Positions 1 through 12,255 are shown, numbered from the stretch's first letter. The stretch is DNA of 64,000 bases from Latrodectus hesperus (GCA_037975125.1 CM075862.1:63826078-63890077), one strand, 5' to 3'. Program-made: numbers and translations. Notes: a model not told the origin generated them from the letters alone.

Positions 1-1960
1 TAAAATTTTTTAAATTTCAAATATATTGAATATTTGACAACTTTTCTCATATTTTTTGAAATTACGTAATATTTTTAAATTTTTATTTTCAAGTGAAACG
101 ATAAAAAAAAATAGTGATAAAACTTTTTTTGATAAAGGGAATAATATTGTATGTGGTCCGTAAAATTTTTTATTCCATTACTCATTATCCGAAATATGGA
201 AATCTTTATAAAGAAAACATAAATGTAGGTGAAAGTTAATAAAATAACCACTCAAAAATTCTGAATCTATTATAACACCTATTAAATCAACACTATATTT
301 TACATTAACACCTAATTAAGATGCTCTTCGAAGCAACATTAATGACAATTTTGTATCACAAAATTTCAATTCAAGTTAAGAGCTCAAAATGTTAGGCATA
401 AATTTGTTGGATTGAAATGGAAAATTTTGCAATTTAAAAAGGATTAAACAATAAACATTATTTTTAATTCATTTGTCCGTTTCAAGTTTTGCTGAGATAT
501 AGTATTGTATACTCAATTTACTCTTGCTAATTATGGACCTTTTTAATAAGCATTTTTTCATAGTACAAATAAATTCATTTCCAAATCTGTGATAATCCAA
601 TAAGAAAGGTACCGATCTCCTGTCCAGAATGTAACTGGTTCATAAATTTGTATTTCTCTATGTAATTTACACACACACACATCCAAAAATTAAATTAATG
701 AAAAATATTTAATTTTTATAAAAATAAATTTTATAAAAATAATTCAAGCAGATTCAGTTTTTAGGAATTAGATTATCTTTATGTGTCTTTGTTCAGATTT
801 TTGATAAATTATGATAAACACGGGAAAATTATTTTTAAGTACATGAATTAATATCTATTTTTCTGTGGCCTCTTTTTACTGCAATTAATAATAATTACAA
901 AAATATTTTTTTTTATCCATTTTTGGTAAATCTTTTAATTTACTTATTACTGAGACTATTAAAATTTAAAATCATAAATAATGTCATTTTTTTAGTGTAG
1001 TCTCCTATATAAAAGCTCGGATATTTTAAATTATCTGGATTAAAAAAAAGAGTCGACTATATGAAAAATTTATTGAGGTAAAACATCTAAATTATAATAT
1101 TAATTATGGCTTACCTAGATTCAATATCTTGTGAGATCAAGAAAAGTCTTGAGATTATAAATCTGATTTTTTCATTTTACTTTTAACTAAATACTAATAA
1201 TATAAGAAGTAATATTTTTAAATAAAACATTATTTTGTTTAAAATCATTTATACATTAATAGATTTGAGTCAAAATTATTTTGATAAAAGTAAGACTTTT
1301 GTAAATAAATATGAATGCATTTTTAACTTAAATTGTGTATAACTATGTAAAGAACACAAACTATAAGTAAATTAATCGAAAGTTTTGCCATGACACATCG
1401 TCTTAGATTTATGTATTATAATGTTAAATTTTTTTTACTCTATATTTATTAAATATTAATTTTAATAAAATTTTCAGGAGATTCTCAAACATAAATTGAA
1501 TTACAAAAAATTTAATATTAAATATGAGAGAAAGGGTTTCAATTAATTTCATTTAAATTCTTATACATTATTTTGCAATAATGTTCAGTAAATGATGAGT
1601 AAATAATCAAAGAATATTACTAACAGTCAACTATAAGGTCTAAACGTCTTGAATACCTTATTCCTAATACGATTAACTCTCATTTTTTAAAGGAAATATT
1701 TAATAGATTACTGTTTACAAAACTGAATAGTTTTATGTGAAAATTTCTGCTTAGGAAACTTTTAGAACACTAGATATTCTCCAAAATAATTTTAGCGTCA
1801 TATATTAATTTTTTAATATTTTTATTTGCAACCAACATTTTAAATTTAGATTAAATTAGAATCGCTTCAATGTTATTTCTCCTTAAAAATTAACTTTTAG
1901 TTAAAATCGGACTAAAAAAGGCAAAAAAAAGAGAGGGAAACACACAAAATATAAATAAAT
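1..1960. other. AT-rich intergenic or intronic DNA
   Basis: I see no convincing gene, RNA gene or transposon in this stretch. It is very AT-rich with many short homopolymer runs and a short (AC)n run near 671-681. Confidence 0.6.
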
Positions 1961-2225
1961 CTTTGCAGCGCCCTCTATCGATTTCGCGAAAACTCACCTC
2001 GGAGTACAAAGAGTAGAAAAATAAGGTCAAAAGTCGACCCTCAACTTTAGGGTTGTGGTAAGCATCTCTTCTGTGTAGAGGGTGACAGGGTCGTGATCTT
2101 TTAGCGACCCTCCCCCTGCCTCCCTCTTCAATGCCGACATAGTTTCCACAATGGCGTAACCCGTTCGAGCACCAGAAATCGAAACTAGGTTCGAAGCTCG
2201 TTTGTTACAGAGATTAACCATTAGT
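1961..2225 (-). other. G+C-richer patch with possible splice donor
   Basis: This patch stands out from its AT-rich surroundings. On the minus strand a 64-codon open frame starts at 2221 and stops at 2027. About 30 bases further, near 1990-1999, there is a good splice-donor match (GAG then GTGAGT). Beyond that is a short motif with the core AGAGGGCGCT (1967-1976) and a TATCGAT motif. The patch could be a non-coding or short coding first exon, a regulatory element or an unrecognised repeat. The predicted peptide matches no family I know. Confidence 0.2.
1967..1976 (-). promoter_or_regulatory. CTCF-like motif
   Basis: The minus strand reads AGAGGGCGCT, which resembles the core of the CTCF binding motif. 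A second copy in the opposite orientation lies at 4803-4812. Short motifs like this occur by chance, so binding is only a suggestion. Confidence 0.25.
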
Positions 2226-2689
2226 TTGTTAGGGAATTTCGTTTCTTTCCAAGATCTATTTTTTGTATAAAAAATAAATTTAAATACCTCGATGAATTTA
2301 ATTTTTTTTATTTAAAAGGTTTTTTGTGTAGTCACTTCGCTTGGAATAATTAATCTTTTACTTCTGGATTCGTTTTAATATTTTCTTATGAATATGTATG
2401 GCCATTTTGTACAATAATAAAAAATCTTAGTTTTAATTGTAACACATGAGAAAGACGATATTTTCGTTTCAAGAAATTTTATTTTTTATTTTTTTTTATA
2501 TGTAAATACCGAATATATTGTTTTTAAATTTGGGCAAAGTTTATTTTATGAGAGCATTGGACAAAATAAGTTTTGAAAAAATTGGATTAGAACAAAAATT
2601 ATATAAACATTTGTTGGAAAATGTGAAATGAAATTTATAAACTGACAATGCTATGAAATTAAACTTAACAAATAAAGTTTTTTTTTTTA

Positions 2690-2965
2690 ATGGCGGGCAC
2701 AAGAGGGTTGAACCCTATGTCACAACAATGCCAGAGATTGCTACTCATTTGTAGTTACCCAGCGGGCACCTGTGAACCAAGTCACGGAAGCGAGTAGCGT
2801 TACCGGCGCCATACCACCACAAACCCGTTTATAGGGCTGGCCACATTCATACAACAACACAGGAGAAAGGACAGAGAGAACAGAAACAAACATGCCCGAA
2901 CCGGGAATCGAACCCGGACCCAACAGCTTAGGAGTCAGGAACGCTAACCACTCAGCCAATCGGTC
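2690..2965 (-). repeat. tRNA-headed SINE (Arg-like head, tail type 3)
   Basis: Read on the minus strand, this begins with a tRNA-like head: a box A-like segment (TGGCTGAGTGGTTAGCG) and a box B (GGTTCGATTCC). The anticodon-loop region would read CCT, as in an arginine tRNA. A body follows that is also found in the SINEs at 14703, 25751, 28207 and 50741 (the segment around AAACCCGTTTATAGGG). The remaining tail, near 2690-2800, differs from the tails of those four copies. Pol III would start from the head, and retroposition would depend on a LINE. Any target-site duplication is weak (around AATAAA). Confidence 0.75.
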
Positions 2966-4190
2966 GGCAATAAATTAAAAGTAGATAGCGCCAATATTTT
3001 AACCACAGGAATAATATTTGTAGGTTTACCCGTATTCTTTCATATGTCAAGCATGTTATAATCATAGAGATTGCTATAAACTTTATTATTGGGAGAGATT
3101 TTATTTGAAGTTGTCTTATAAACTAAAGTTGTCAAAATAAAGTTATCGAAAAAGCTTCGCAGTATTTTTCCCGAAACTAACATTATACCAAATTTTATGT
3201 CTGTAAATTATGCTATATAAAGCAAACTCATAATTGATCGATTGATTTAAGCAAGAATGAAAAGAAAATTAGTTTGAATAATATGCAAATAAAATTTTAA
3301 AAAATGACACTAACAAATAAAAATTACAGAACGATGGACCAACTAATTAAAATTATAAAAATATATGTTATGTGATATTTTTAATTAAATTCGAATTGCA
3401 AAGCAATTCATTCTTATTTCCCTTGTTATATGTTTGTGTTCTAATTTTTTGCATTTCGAAAATTAATTTTAATTTTAATCTTAGAAATTTTGTTAACATA
3501 ATACTATATAAAACTAGTTATATAATTTTTGGATAATGCAAAGTACTATTACTTGTGTATGCGTTACAATTGTTTCTGTTATGACAATGACTACTTATCG
3601 AAACAATTGTGATGTTAAAATGTAAAAACTGTTAACCAATAAATAAGTCACCAAATTAAAGAACTTTTCATAAAAATAGTTTCATATATGTCAAAGATAA
3701 TAAAATCTTCAATAAGAACGAAGTGAAATCATAATGGAATGCAAAGTGCAATCAGAACAAGTATTAAGAAGTAAAATTTAAGTATTACTCTAATAGCATG
3801 CCATTTATCAAAATAGCATATCGTTCATCTAATAGCATATCATTTATCAAAATATCACCAATGTTAGAAATTCCATAAATTCACGCAGCATTAAAACATT
3901 TGTTAAAAGCATCATTATAACGTTATAAATATGCATTACAAATATGCGTACTTATTAATTAATTTAAATGTAGTTATGCAGTTTGTAAAAAAAATAAACT
4001 TTAAGCCAGAATTTGTTGGAGCAAATTTGATATTTTGGTGTTCTTTTGAAATTGTTGGGCTAAGTTATTTGGATGTTCTTCAGTTAGCTCCATATTGCCA
4101 GTTCTAAAATAATTATGGAATGCAAAATTCTTATAACTTCTCATTTTAAGTCCCAAAAATTTATAACACCACTTTAGAAAATCAGACATT
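2966..4190. other. AT-rich DNA with small repeats
   Basis: No gene is recognised. There is an inverted repeat at 3566-3610. A roughly two-copy duplication lies near 3785-3860, repeating the motif AATAGCATRYCATTTATC. Confidence 0.5.
3566..3610. repeat. Short inverted repeat with SOX-like arms
   Basis: Two arms, ACAATTGTTTC at 3566-3576 and GAAACAATTGT at 3600-3610, are perfect reverse complements separated by 23 bases. Each arm contains the ACAAT/ATTGT core used by SOX-family proteins. It may be a paired binding site or chance. Confidence 0.35.
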
Positions 4191-5200
4191 TTGTCAGACA
4201 AATATCAAAGTTCAATTGATTCGTCATTTTCCGAAGCGGATGACAAATATATTTTTTTATAACCTCGAGAGAGTAAATATAGCCTCGAACCTGAAGTTTC
4301 CGCAAATGAAATTTTCCCAATATCCGTTTCCGATTACGAAAAAATTTGTTATTCTCGCTCCTTAACCTACCTAGAAAAAGGAAACGATTTTGTTTATTCA
4401 AATTTATTTTAGATAAAATGTTTGTTTCTTTTCAATCGGAAGCATCTAGCGATAATAAAAGAATGACTAAGAAATTTGTGATCTCTGTTTTACCCCGATT
4501 TGTTTCTATTTTGGGGAAAGATCCGCTTCCTTGCGGCTTCGAAGTTTGTCCGCGGATACGCAATAATGCGGTTTTCTCCGCACTTCTGACTCACAAGAAC
4601 TGATGATTGAAAAGATTCCATGCAAATTAGGGCAAGCATTATTTTCTTGAACTTTTGTTAATTAGTACGAAATTACATATTAATATTATGTAATATTACG
4701 TTAATTTATACCGGCATATATATATTTTCCAGCACAATAGGTAATGTGGAATACTTTTTAATGTCCTACCTTTAGTAAACGGTCGTTACTGAAATGAGCA
4801 ACAGAGGGCGCTGTAAATCATCAACAAACTTGGGATCAAAAATGTTTTTTTTTAAAAAAAGACATTTTTGTAGTTTGCATGTATTTGTTTTTAGTTTCAA
4901 ATGAAGCACGTAAAACAGATGGCAATCACAATCTGCATTAATTGCAATACAAAAGTTAGAAAAAAATTAATTATTTAAAAAAATATTACTAAATTACGTA
5001 ATTTGTTATTTTAATAGGCAGAAAATAAGGTTCCTTAGTGAAATAAATCTTACCCTTATGTAGACATTTTTATTTAGACTAGAATATACTTATTTTTTAA
5101 ATTAATTCCCATATTGAAATTAAAATGTCTTCCAATATTGTTTACAAAGGTACATTGCAAAAATCAAATTTTGATTAACTTTCTTTCGAATTTATAAAAT
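4191..5200. other. No recognised gene; one CTCF-like motif
   Basis: Around 4190-4610 both strands have open frames of 75-85 codons. The peptides are lysine- and phenylalanine-rich and match nothing I recognise, so I do not call them genes. A second AGAGGGCGCT motif lies at 4803-4812 on the plus strand, pointing away from the one at 1967. Confidence 0.4.
4803..4812 (+). promoter_or_regulatory. CTCF-like motif
   Basis: The plus strand reads CAACAGAGGGCGCTGTAA around this site, close to the CTCF core. Together with the reverse-oriented site at 1967-1976 it forms a divergent pair 2.8 kb apart. Binding is not shown. Confidence 0.25.
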
Positions 5201-5204
5201 CTTT

Positions 5205-5205
<1 letters not shown>

Positions 5206-5296
<91 letters not shown>

Positions 5297-5297
5297 C
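5206..5297. repeat. (AT)n microsatellite
   Basis: About 90 bases of near-perfect AT dinucleotide repeat, broken by one GT near 5280. Confidence 0.95.
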
Positions 5298-6010
5298 TAA
5301 TTTAACAAAGTTTGATTTATTTTCCAGCAACGGTAAATTTTTAATACTTTATACGATAAGTTCAACGAAGTTTTGTAAAATCTAAAACACTTTTGTTTTT
5401 ATTTCGATATATGTATATAATTTCACATTTTGAAATTATTTTTTTATATTTTTAAAAACTGCATTTTAATATTATTTCAAATGTAAATTTTTAATATCAC
5501 ATTTCCAAAATAATTTATGACTATAAAATGGTAACCCGAGAATAAAGTGCAAATTCTGATTAAGTAAATACGGCTAAATTTATGTTAATAAAAATAATGT
5601 GAAATTTTGAATATACAAAAAAGATGATTTCCATAAATTAATGCTTTTTAAATAATTTATCATATGCGCCGTTTTCTTTGGTATTAAATAATAAATAATG
5701 CGTACTTTTATATTGGTATGAAAATATGCTCCATTATACTCTTAAGAGTTTAGATAATATGGTCATACTCGGAAAATTTGCGAATAATTTGTATTTCTTC
5801 AATTATTGGTAGTAAAGAATTTACTTTCGGTCATTTTAGTTTAAAAGTAATTGTACACTGGAGCATTTTACATAAATTTTAAAAAATTCTAATCGGAAGA
5901 TATAGTTTTATGAAAAAGAAAAATTTGCACATATTTTATACATTCTTCAAGTCAAAATACAATCATTAGTAAAATATTACTCTTATACTTGTTTAAATCT
6001 TCAACATAAT
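5298..6010. other. AT-rich DNA, nothing recognised
   Basis: I see no gene, RNA gene or repeat family here. Confidence 0.55.
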
Positions 6011-6015
6011 TTGAG

Positions 6016-6183
6016 GGTAACCAAGTAAGAAAACCTCCTGGTAACCAAGTGACGAAATCTCATGGTAACCAGGTGACGAAACCTCCTGGTAACCAAATGA
6101 CAAAACCTCTTGGTAACCAGGTGACGAAACCTCTTGGTAACCAAGGGATGATACTTCCTGGTAGTCAAGTGAGGAAACGCGTT
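6016..6183. repeat. 24-bp minisatellite, 7 copies
   Basis: Seven head-to-tail copies of a 24-base unit begin at 6016, 6040, 6064, 6088, 6112, 6136 and 6160. Each starts with GGTAACC or a close variant and continues with CAAGTGACGAAACCTC-like sequence. Because 24 is a multiple of three, the minus strand stays open for 77 codons (6001-6234) with an eight-residue repeat of the type HLVTRRFR. The open frame is a by-product of the repeat length; nothing indicates that it is translated. Confidence 0.85.
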
Positions 6184-6234
6184 CGAATTTCCCTTTTTAC
6201 ATGAGTGCTGTTTCTCTTTCACTTCCACTAGCAC

Positions 6235-7600
6235 ACTTTACGATTGCTTTGTATGGAATGCATGAATTCCAAGTTACTAAATTTCAGTTTAGATTGCTGA
6301 TAACACAAAAATTTTTTACGTATAAAATGTAAAACATATTGATTTTGTGTTTCTTAATTTTCCGATAAGTGATTTCTAATAGTGCTAAAAAAATCATTTT
6401 ATTATGTACAGATGTGGAAAATGATTCAAGTTACAAAGTTTATTGTCTTTTTTGAAAATTTTACGGACAAATAAGTATTTTTAATGTGATATGTTAATGT
6501 AGCAAAAAAATTTATTGTAATTTGCGCTTGCTGTAAGGGTTGGAAAAAAAAAAGAAGTAGGTAAACACACTTTACTGGTAAACCAGAAAAGAAACTGATA
6601 ATGGTTTTCCAGCACATGATTTCTTATGATTATGACATGGTCGGGTATAGTGTTAATAAAAATCCCAAATATGCCATACGCTTGTGCGGATGATGCTGCT
6701 TATTATTTGTGAATTTCGCAAGACAAAAGATGGCTAACATTTTGGGTAAAGGTGAAGATCTGCAGTAATCTAAGCATAATGATGATGTAGTTGCCAGCTA
6801 ATCTAAAGTGGATAATATTTAATTCATGGGTAATTGGTTATAAAAATTATTGGTGATAAATTTTTAACTTATTTGAGACATGGGTTTACGTGTACAGAGA
6901 AACTGTCACTTATGAACATTATAAAACCTTTAGACTGAACAATAGTTTGAAGGCACTGGCTGGAGAAGATATTGATTTAAAGGCTAAAGCAAATAAATTT
7001 GGTTATTTAGCTTAATGGATTTGTACCCAGCAGGATAAAATAATAATAAACCAGATAAAAGAATCGGAATAAAACTAAGCTTGAAATAAATTCCTTTTCA
7101 CTATAAGGAATTAAATCATTAAGCTCAGGAAGGGAAATTATAATATTTAAAGATCTTGAATTGTCTTGTTACAAATTGTAGAAAATATTGATTCTTATAT
7201 GGTTGAAGGCAAGATATAATCTGATTTAAATATTTTTATAGTGCATGGAAATGACAGCACACAGTGAATTTTTTTAACAGTCGAAATTTTGTTGAGTAAA
7301 ATATGTTGCGAAAGAAAAATGTTGCGAAAAAGTCGAAATTAGAATAATATACTTTCTTTTTTTACTATATTGTTGAAATTGATCTTGAAAATAAATATTT
7401 AAAAATGAATTTAAAATTAATATGATAACCATAATCTTCAACAGTTTATTTATTTAAAAACAAATAACTATATAATTTTCCAAAAATTTAAAACATGTAA
7501 AGAACATTCGTAACTTTTGCACTTCATTAAAATCAGTATTTCTTTAAATACATTAAACTAATAATTTATTATTTTTCAAATTAAAAAAAAGTGCTGCAAC
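6235..7600. other. AT-rich DNA, nothing recognised
   Basis: No gene or repeat family is recognised. A short stretch near 6955-7010 could encode about 20 residues in one frame, but I could not tie it to any family. Confidence 0.45.
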
Positions 7601-7609
7601 ATAATATTG

Positions 7610-8170
7610 CCATGACATGCATTTTTGCCATTTATCCGAGGAGGCTGAGACAATGTCACAGTTTTAACCATGCGCGCAGCATAAGAGTAACATTTACCCT
7701 TCACATAGCTTTATCTTCTGTTTGCCAAGTTTAATAAGATCTGAAATAGATGCCTGACGTGAATAAATCAGAAAACGAGCTAATGCTGGATCTCTTCCAT
7801 TACTAAATAACTTACTTCTAAAACCTGGGCTGACCCTCGTGCTCACCCTTGGTACTTCCAAAGACATCCTGGAGCCACCACAACATTTAAGGGCTCCAGA
7901 GTACATCAGACGACACTGTCTCGACTTTCTACTGGCCACTTGAAGTGTATGATCTTTGAAGACGGTGAAAGAAAATACCCAACATGCCCCAAGTGCGACA
8001 ATGCTCCGTTTTGCCCGCAACACATCTTGAAGTGCTTGGGGTTTTCTCGTGAAGAGGCTGTGAAAAGTCCACATTTGCTTTTGGACTTTTTGGCTATCTA
8101 TGATTTCATAGATCTGGTTTAGTTACACTAGACCAGATGGGGATTAGTCACTACCACCACCACCACCGCT
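7610..8170 (+). pseudogene. LINE 3' end (RNase H-region C-terminus)
   Basis: The plus-strand frame ending at the TAG at 8120-8122 gives the C-terminus of a non-LTR retrotransposon pol protein. The visible order is a degraded HPGATTTFKG-like segment (near 7860), HQTTLSRLSTGHLK (near 7910), a Cys-rich stretch CPKCDNAPFCPQHILKC (near 7990), and a terminal LLLDFLAIYDFIDLV. The Cys/His cluster and the closing DLV resemble the pol C-termini of arthropod LINEs. A 3' UTR follows with an (ACC)n run at about 8150-8168. Upstream sequence is decayed, so the copy is 5'-truncated and inactive. A 7-bp repeat, AGTGCTG (7590-7596 and 8171-8177), may be its target-site duplication, but it is too short to be sure. 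Confidence 0.75.
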
Positions 8171-8177
8171 AGTGCTG

Positions 8178-9330
8178 AATTCTGAAATACATTTGACAAA
8201 TAATAAATATTTTTCAGAAATGTGATACAGTTCTGACTAAATATCATAGCAAGTAATTAATTAAAATGGTAACTAATTCTAAATTAATAACATAGTACTT
8301 AAGACTAAATTGAGATTCAAAGTATTTTAGAAATTCTCAAAGCAATATCATCGTAAAAGTTCTAAATATCTAAGCAACATTTGTTACAAATGCAAAAACT
8401 AAAAGCTGTTTTATTTAAAATGGAAGACATCAAAATCGTGTATTATAAGAAACTCATTGAATTTTGCTCTTTTGTAGATTGCAACTTTTAATTCATTACT
8501 TATGGCCTCTATAAGTGATGACAAATTAAAAGTTCTGCTAAATACAATGCATGAAACAAATTTCAGTTAATACGAGTAGTTAAACTTGGCAATACCAGAT
8601 TGTGGTAATTATGATGTGGTCTATAATGAAGGCCTCTACCAGGCGTCAATTGTGAAAATATTGGAATGATAGAGCATTTTAGAAAATAAAGGATAATTGT
8701 TTCTTACTGTTTGAATTTTTTTCTTACTTTTTACAACTTGATGCACTATGGTCGATTTTTCCAGATCTAAAACTAGATTAATAATTTTAATTTGAATAAT
8801 TTAATTAACCGATTATACAATGCAATTAAAAAATTGCGAATATTCTTCAAAACACTTTAATTTCACTAACTGTAACCATGAATTTCAGTTGTAAGCATAA
8901 CTTTTTTTAGAGTATTTAACTTTAAAACTCTAATTTTTTCAAATAATCATTGCACTGTCATGAATATTCTTTATTTTTAGACATCTCAGAAAAAATGTCT
9001 TACGAGACCCTTCCATACCAGATGTCATGTCATTCTCAATACCAGAAATATTCTCCCCTAGTGTTCATTGACTGCAGATTCTGGAGTCGCTAAATGTGGT
9101 TGCTGAAATTGTTTCAAAGATTTCAAAATTGGAGCAATTTACTTTTTTTTAATTCTTTATTTGAACTGCGATAAATTTAAATTTCATGTTAACTAGAATT
9201 GCCTACATTTACATTCATTATGCATTTGCTTACTCTAAAATACACACAGCTTTTTACTGACAAAAAAAAATCATATATTTAAATGATGGACTGAATTGAA
9301 AAAATGGTGGAAAAAAAAAAAGAAATAAGC
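8178..9330. other. AT-rich DNA, nothing recognised
   Basis: No gene or repeat family is recognised. There is slightly higher complexity near 8580-8650 and 8990-9100. Confidence 0.5.
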
Positions 9331-9339
9331 CGTGTTATT

Positions 9340-9790
9340 TATTTATCGTGACACAGAGAGCCCCTTCTTTTACATTACCCTTTTTTTATATAAAAGAGCA
9401 ATAAAAGTCCACATTCCCCACTTTATTTTAATAGAAAGAGAATGCAAATTACCCACCTATCGATCGGCTGTAATAGAAATAAAAAAAAATACAACAAAGG
9501 GGGGAAAATAAAGAAAAAATCCCTCAAGCTTCCGCCCTGCCTATCGGTCGCGTCTCTTTTCGGACTTTGATATGTGCCGCTCGCTTCAGGTATTTAGGTC
9601 CAATAACATCCTATGAGCAGGGACAAAGGGCAGCGACATATGCGGCCTCTAGACGTCACTTCCGCTTCTGGCAAGCCGGAAGAAGTAGAAGTGGGAGTTG
9701 TTTTTTTGATTACGCTTGTTGGTTTGCTTAAATGAATGAAGAGAAGCAGTGAACGTTAAAGCTCGACCGATTTAAAGGGTGTGCCGCACT
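9340..9790. promoter_or_regulatory. G+C-richer non-coding island 1
   Basis: This stretch is clearly less AT-rich than its flanks and has no usable open frame. Motifs by eye: TATATAAAAG near 9388, a perfect POU octamer ATGCAAAT at 9442-9449, and a CRE-like/ETS-like pair (GACGTCACTTCCGC) near 9652-9665. It could be a promoter, an enhancer or conserved non-coding DNA. The motifs are short and conservation is untested. Confidence 0.3.
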
Positions 9791-9930
9791 AGAGATACAA
9801 ATCTGTATATAATATTTGGAAAAGGTCAAAAAAATTTTATGGTTGAAAAAAGCATGAGATGCTTATGTCTTTTAGCAGACGACTTGTTAATTTGTCAGAA
9901 GCAGTCTTTGTTGATAACTAAAAGGAATTT

Positions 9931-9965
9931 GAATTAAAGGAATCGCGCGGAATTCTTTTAATTCC
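9931..9965. repeat. Inverted repeat at the edge of the tandem array
   Basis: GAATTAAAGGAAT and ATTCTTTTAATTC form arms with 12 of 13 bases paired around a CG-rich spacer (CGCGCGG). The right arm is the start of the first unit of the adjacent tandem array. Confidence 0.45.
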
Positions 9966-10691
9966 GATTCATGTTGATGTTAAGTTTTATTTTTAGTGGA
10001 CCAAATTTAAAGAATTTTTCAGCAAGTACAGTGTAGATCCAGAATTTCAATTTGCAAAAGGGGTTCTTTTAATTCCAATTCATGTATAAATGTTAAGTTT
10101 TTTTCTATTTAAGTTACATTTTTAGTGGACCAAATTTTAAGAAGAATTTCCCAGCAAGTACAGTGTAGATCCAGAATTTCAATTTGTAAAAGGGGTTCTT
10201 TTAATTCCAATTCACATTGATTTTAAGTTTTTTTCTATTTAAGTTATATTTTTAGTGGACCAAATTTTAAGAAGAATTTCCCAGCAAGTGTACAGTGTAG
10301 ATCCAGAATTTCAATTTGTAAAAGGGGTTCTTTTAATTCCAATTCATGTTGATGTTAAGTTTTTTTCTATTTAAGTTACATTTTTAGTGGACCAAATTTT
10401 AAGAAGAATTTCCCAGCAAGTACAGTGTAGATCCAGAATTTCAATTAAAAGGGGTTCTTTTAATTCCAATTCATGTTGAAGTTAAGTTTTTTCTATTTAA
10501 GTTATATTTTAGTGGACCAAATTTAAAGAAAGATTTTTCAGCAAGTACAGTGTAGATCCAGAATTTCAATTTGTAAAAGGAATTCTTTTAATTCCAATTC
10601 ATGTTGATGTTAAGTTTTATTTTTAGTGGACCAAATTTTAAGAAGAATTTCCCAGCAAGTACAGTGTAGATCCAGAATTTCAATTTGTAAA
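9953..10691. repeat. Tandem array, six units of 111-132 bp
   Basis: Units begin at TTCTTTTAATTCC near 9953, 10064, 10196, 10328, 10455 and 10583. Each contains the shared phrases AGTGGACCAAATTTTAAG, CAGCAAGTACAGTGTAGATC and AGAATTTCAATTTG. Two length classes are interleaved: units 1 and 6 (about 110 bp) lack the CTATTTAAGTTA segment that units 2-5 carry. The mixture of short and long units suggests unequal exchange or repeated slippage. No coding frame runs through it. Confidence 0.9.
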
Positions 10692-12255
10692 ATCATCTGG
10701 TTTTACTAATTTAAGTTCGGAGTACAGTCAGAAACCAATAATCATTAAAAATATCACGGTTGATTGATTGTATCAGTGGAACAAAAGTGCATCCTGATAC
10801 ACACAATTTTAAACATGCTAAAACTTGTAAAACTGCGTACTATACTAGAAAGCAGAAATTTATTTTTTATTACTCATTTCAAACACATTGGTTAAAATAC
10901 CTGTAAGAGGAAATATTTTGTGTGGTGAATTTTTGTTTCATTATAAATTTTAAAAGATAGAGCCTTAAGATTGTATAGAGTGCCTTAGCATTGATCACAA
11001 AATAATTACCAAAATAATTTTTACACAAAATGTGAGGGATCATTCCTATTTTCTTATTTCTTGTACTCATTATTGTTGCCCTTTTCAAGAACCATCTTCA
11101 GTCTTGTACTCAGGCCTGATTCTTGGGGACAGGAGTCTAAATTACTAAATATAATAAAAGCTGTTTTTTTTTTGTTAAATTACCATGAAATGAAATATGA
11201 TGATTTGGAGTTCTTTGATTTGAAAGTTCTCCATATGCTCTTGCAGAAGTAACTTCCGTATTAATCACTCTTCTTTTCCTTTCAGTTTCATTCTCTGATA
11301 ATTTAATTTTTTTTTTACTTTAATTTTTTATCAGTATTATTTTTGAGAAACTATTAAATTAATTAGCAAAGTTCAGAACCTGTAGAGAAACTTCTAGATA
11401 CACAGCGCATATTAGATATCTTTTTTTTTTGTGATTATCATAGACAAACTCTATAAATACTGAACGCTCCGCGGATTGAAGAGATTGTTTGGGGGTGAAG
11501 GAAGTGCAATAATTAAAGTAATAATAAAATGTTTAAATAAAAATAACAAAATATACCGCAATTCAAAATCATAACAAAACATGTTAATTATAACACAGCC
11601 CTAATTCTTCTACACTTTCAAAAATAACAGAATACTTATGCGATTTCTGAAATAAAAGGAAAGCAATAATTAAAAGCAAATATTAGGGTTTACTTGCTTT
11701 TTTATTTTCTGTTAAAATTAGCATTATAGTCTAGTCACTAAGTGAAGCGAAAAGTAATGATATATTTAATGTTTTTCCAATCTTGCATATTTTTTTTAAA
11801 CCTTTATGGTTGTTAGCCTTTTTTTGTAAATTCTGTTTTCACTTTATGATTTGTTGACTTTGTAAGAATGTTTAAATCATAATCTATTATCCCTTTTCAA
11901 AGTTACTAAATGGAAAGTCTTTATCAGTCAATTTATTCTCATTCAATCTTTTATTTCTTAATTTGATCTATAGACCATGACAGTAAATTTAGCAAAACAG
12001 TATGATTCTCAATCAAATTTACATATTATCCATTCGTTTCATCGAATCTATCTTTAAAATTTATATTTGCTATCATATGGAATATACATATGATGACACA
12101 TCAAAATCTAAAAAGAAATCCAAAAGATGCATTTTAATGTATGTAAATATAATAACGTAAATAAAGTGTAGTTAAAATTTGGACTGTCTCGTGTTTTGGT
12201 GATTCGAACATATTATTCTGCACAACAAAACAACTGAATTTTGTCTTAATTAGCA
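10692..12255. other. AT-rich DNA, nothing recognised
   Basis: No gene or repeat family is recognised. The short open frames near 10.9-11.25 kb are of random type. Confidence 0.5.

Noticed and set aside
6013..6183. CRISPR array.
   Set aside because: The 24-bp units are directly adjacent without unique spacers; it is a minisatellite in eukaryotic DNA.
7694..8074. Minus-strand open frame of 126 codons.
   Set aside because: The plus strand carries the recognisable LINE C-terminus; the minus frame is a shadow.
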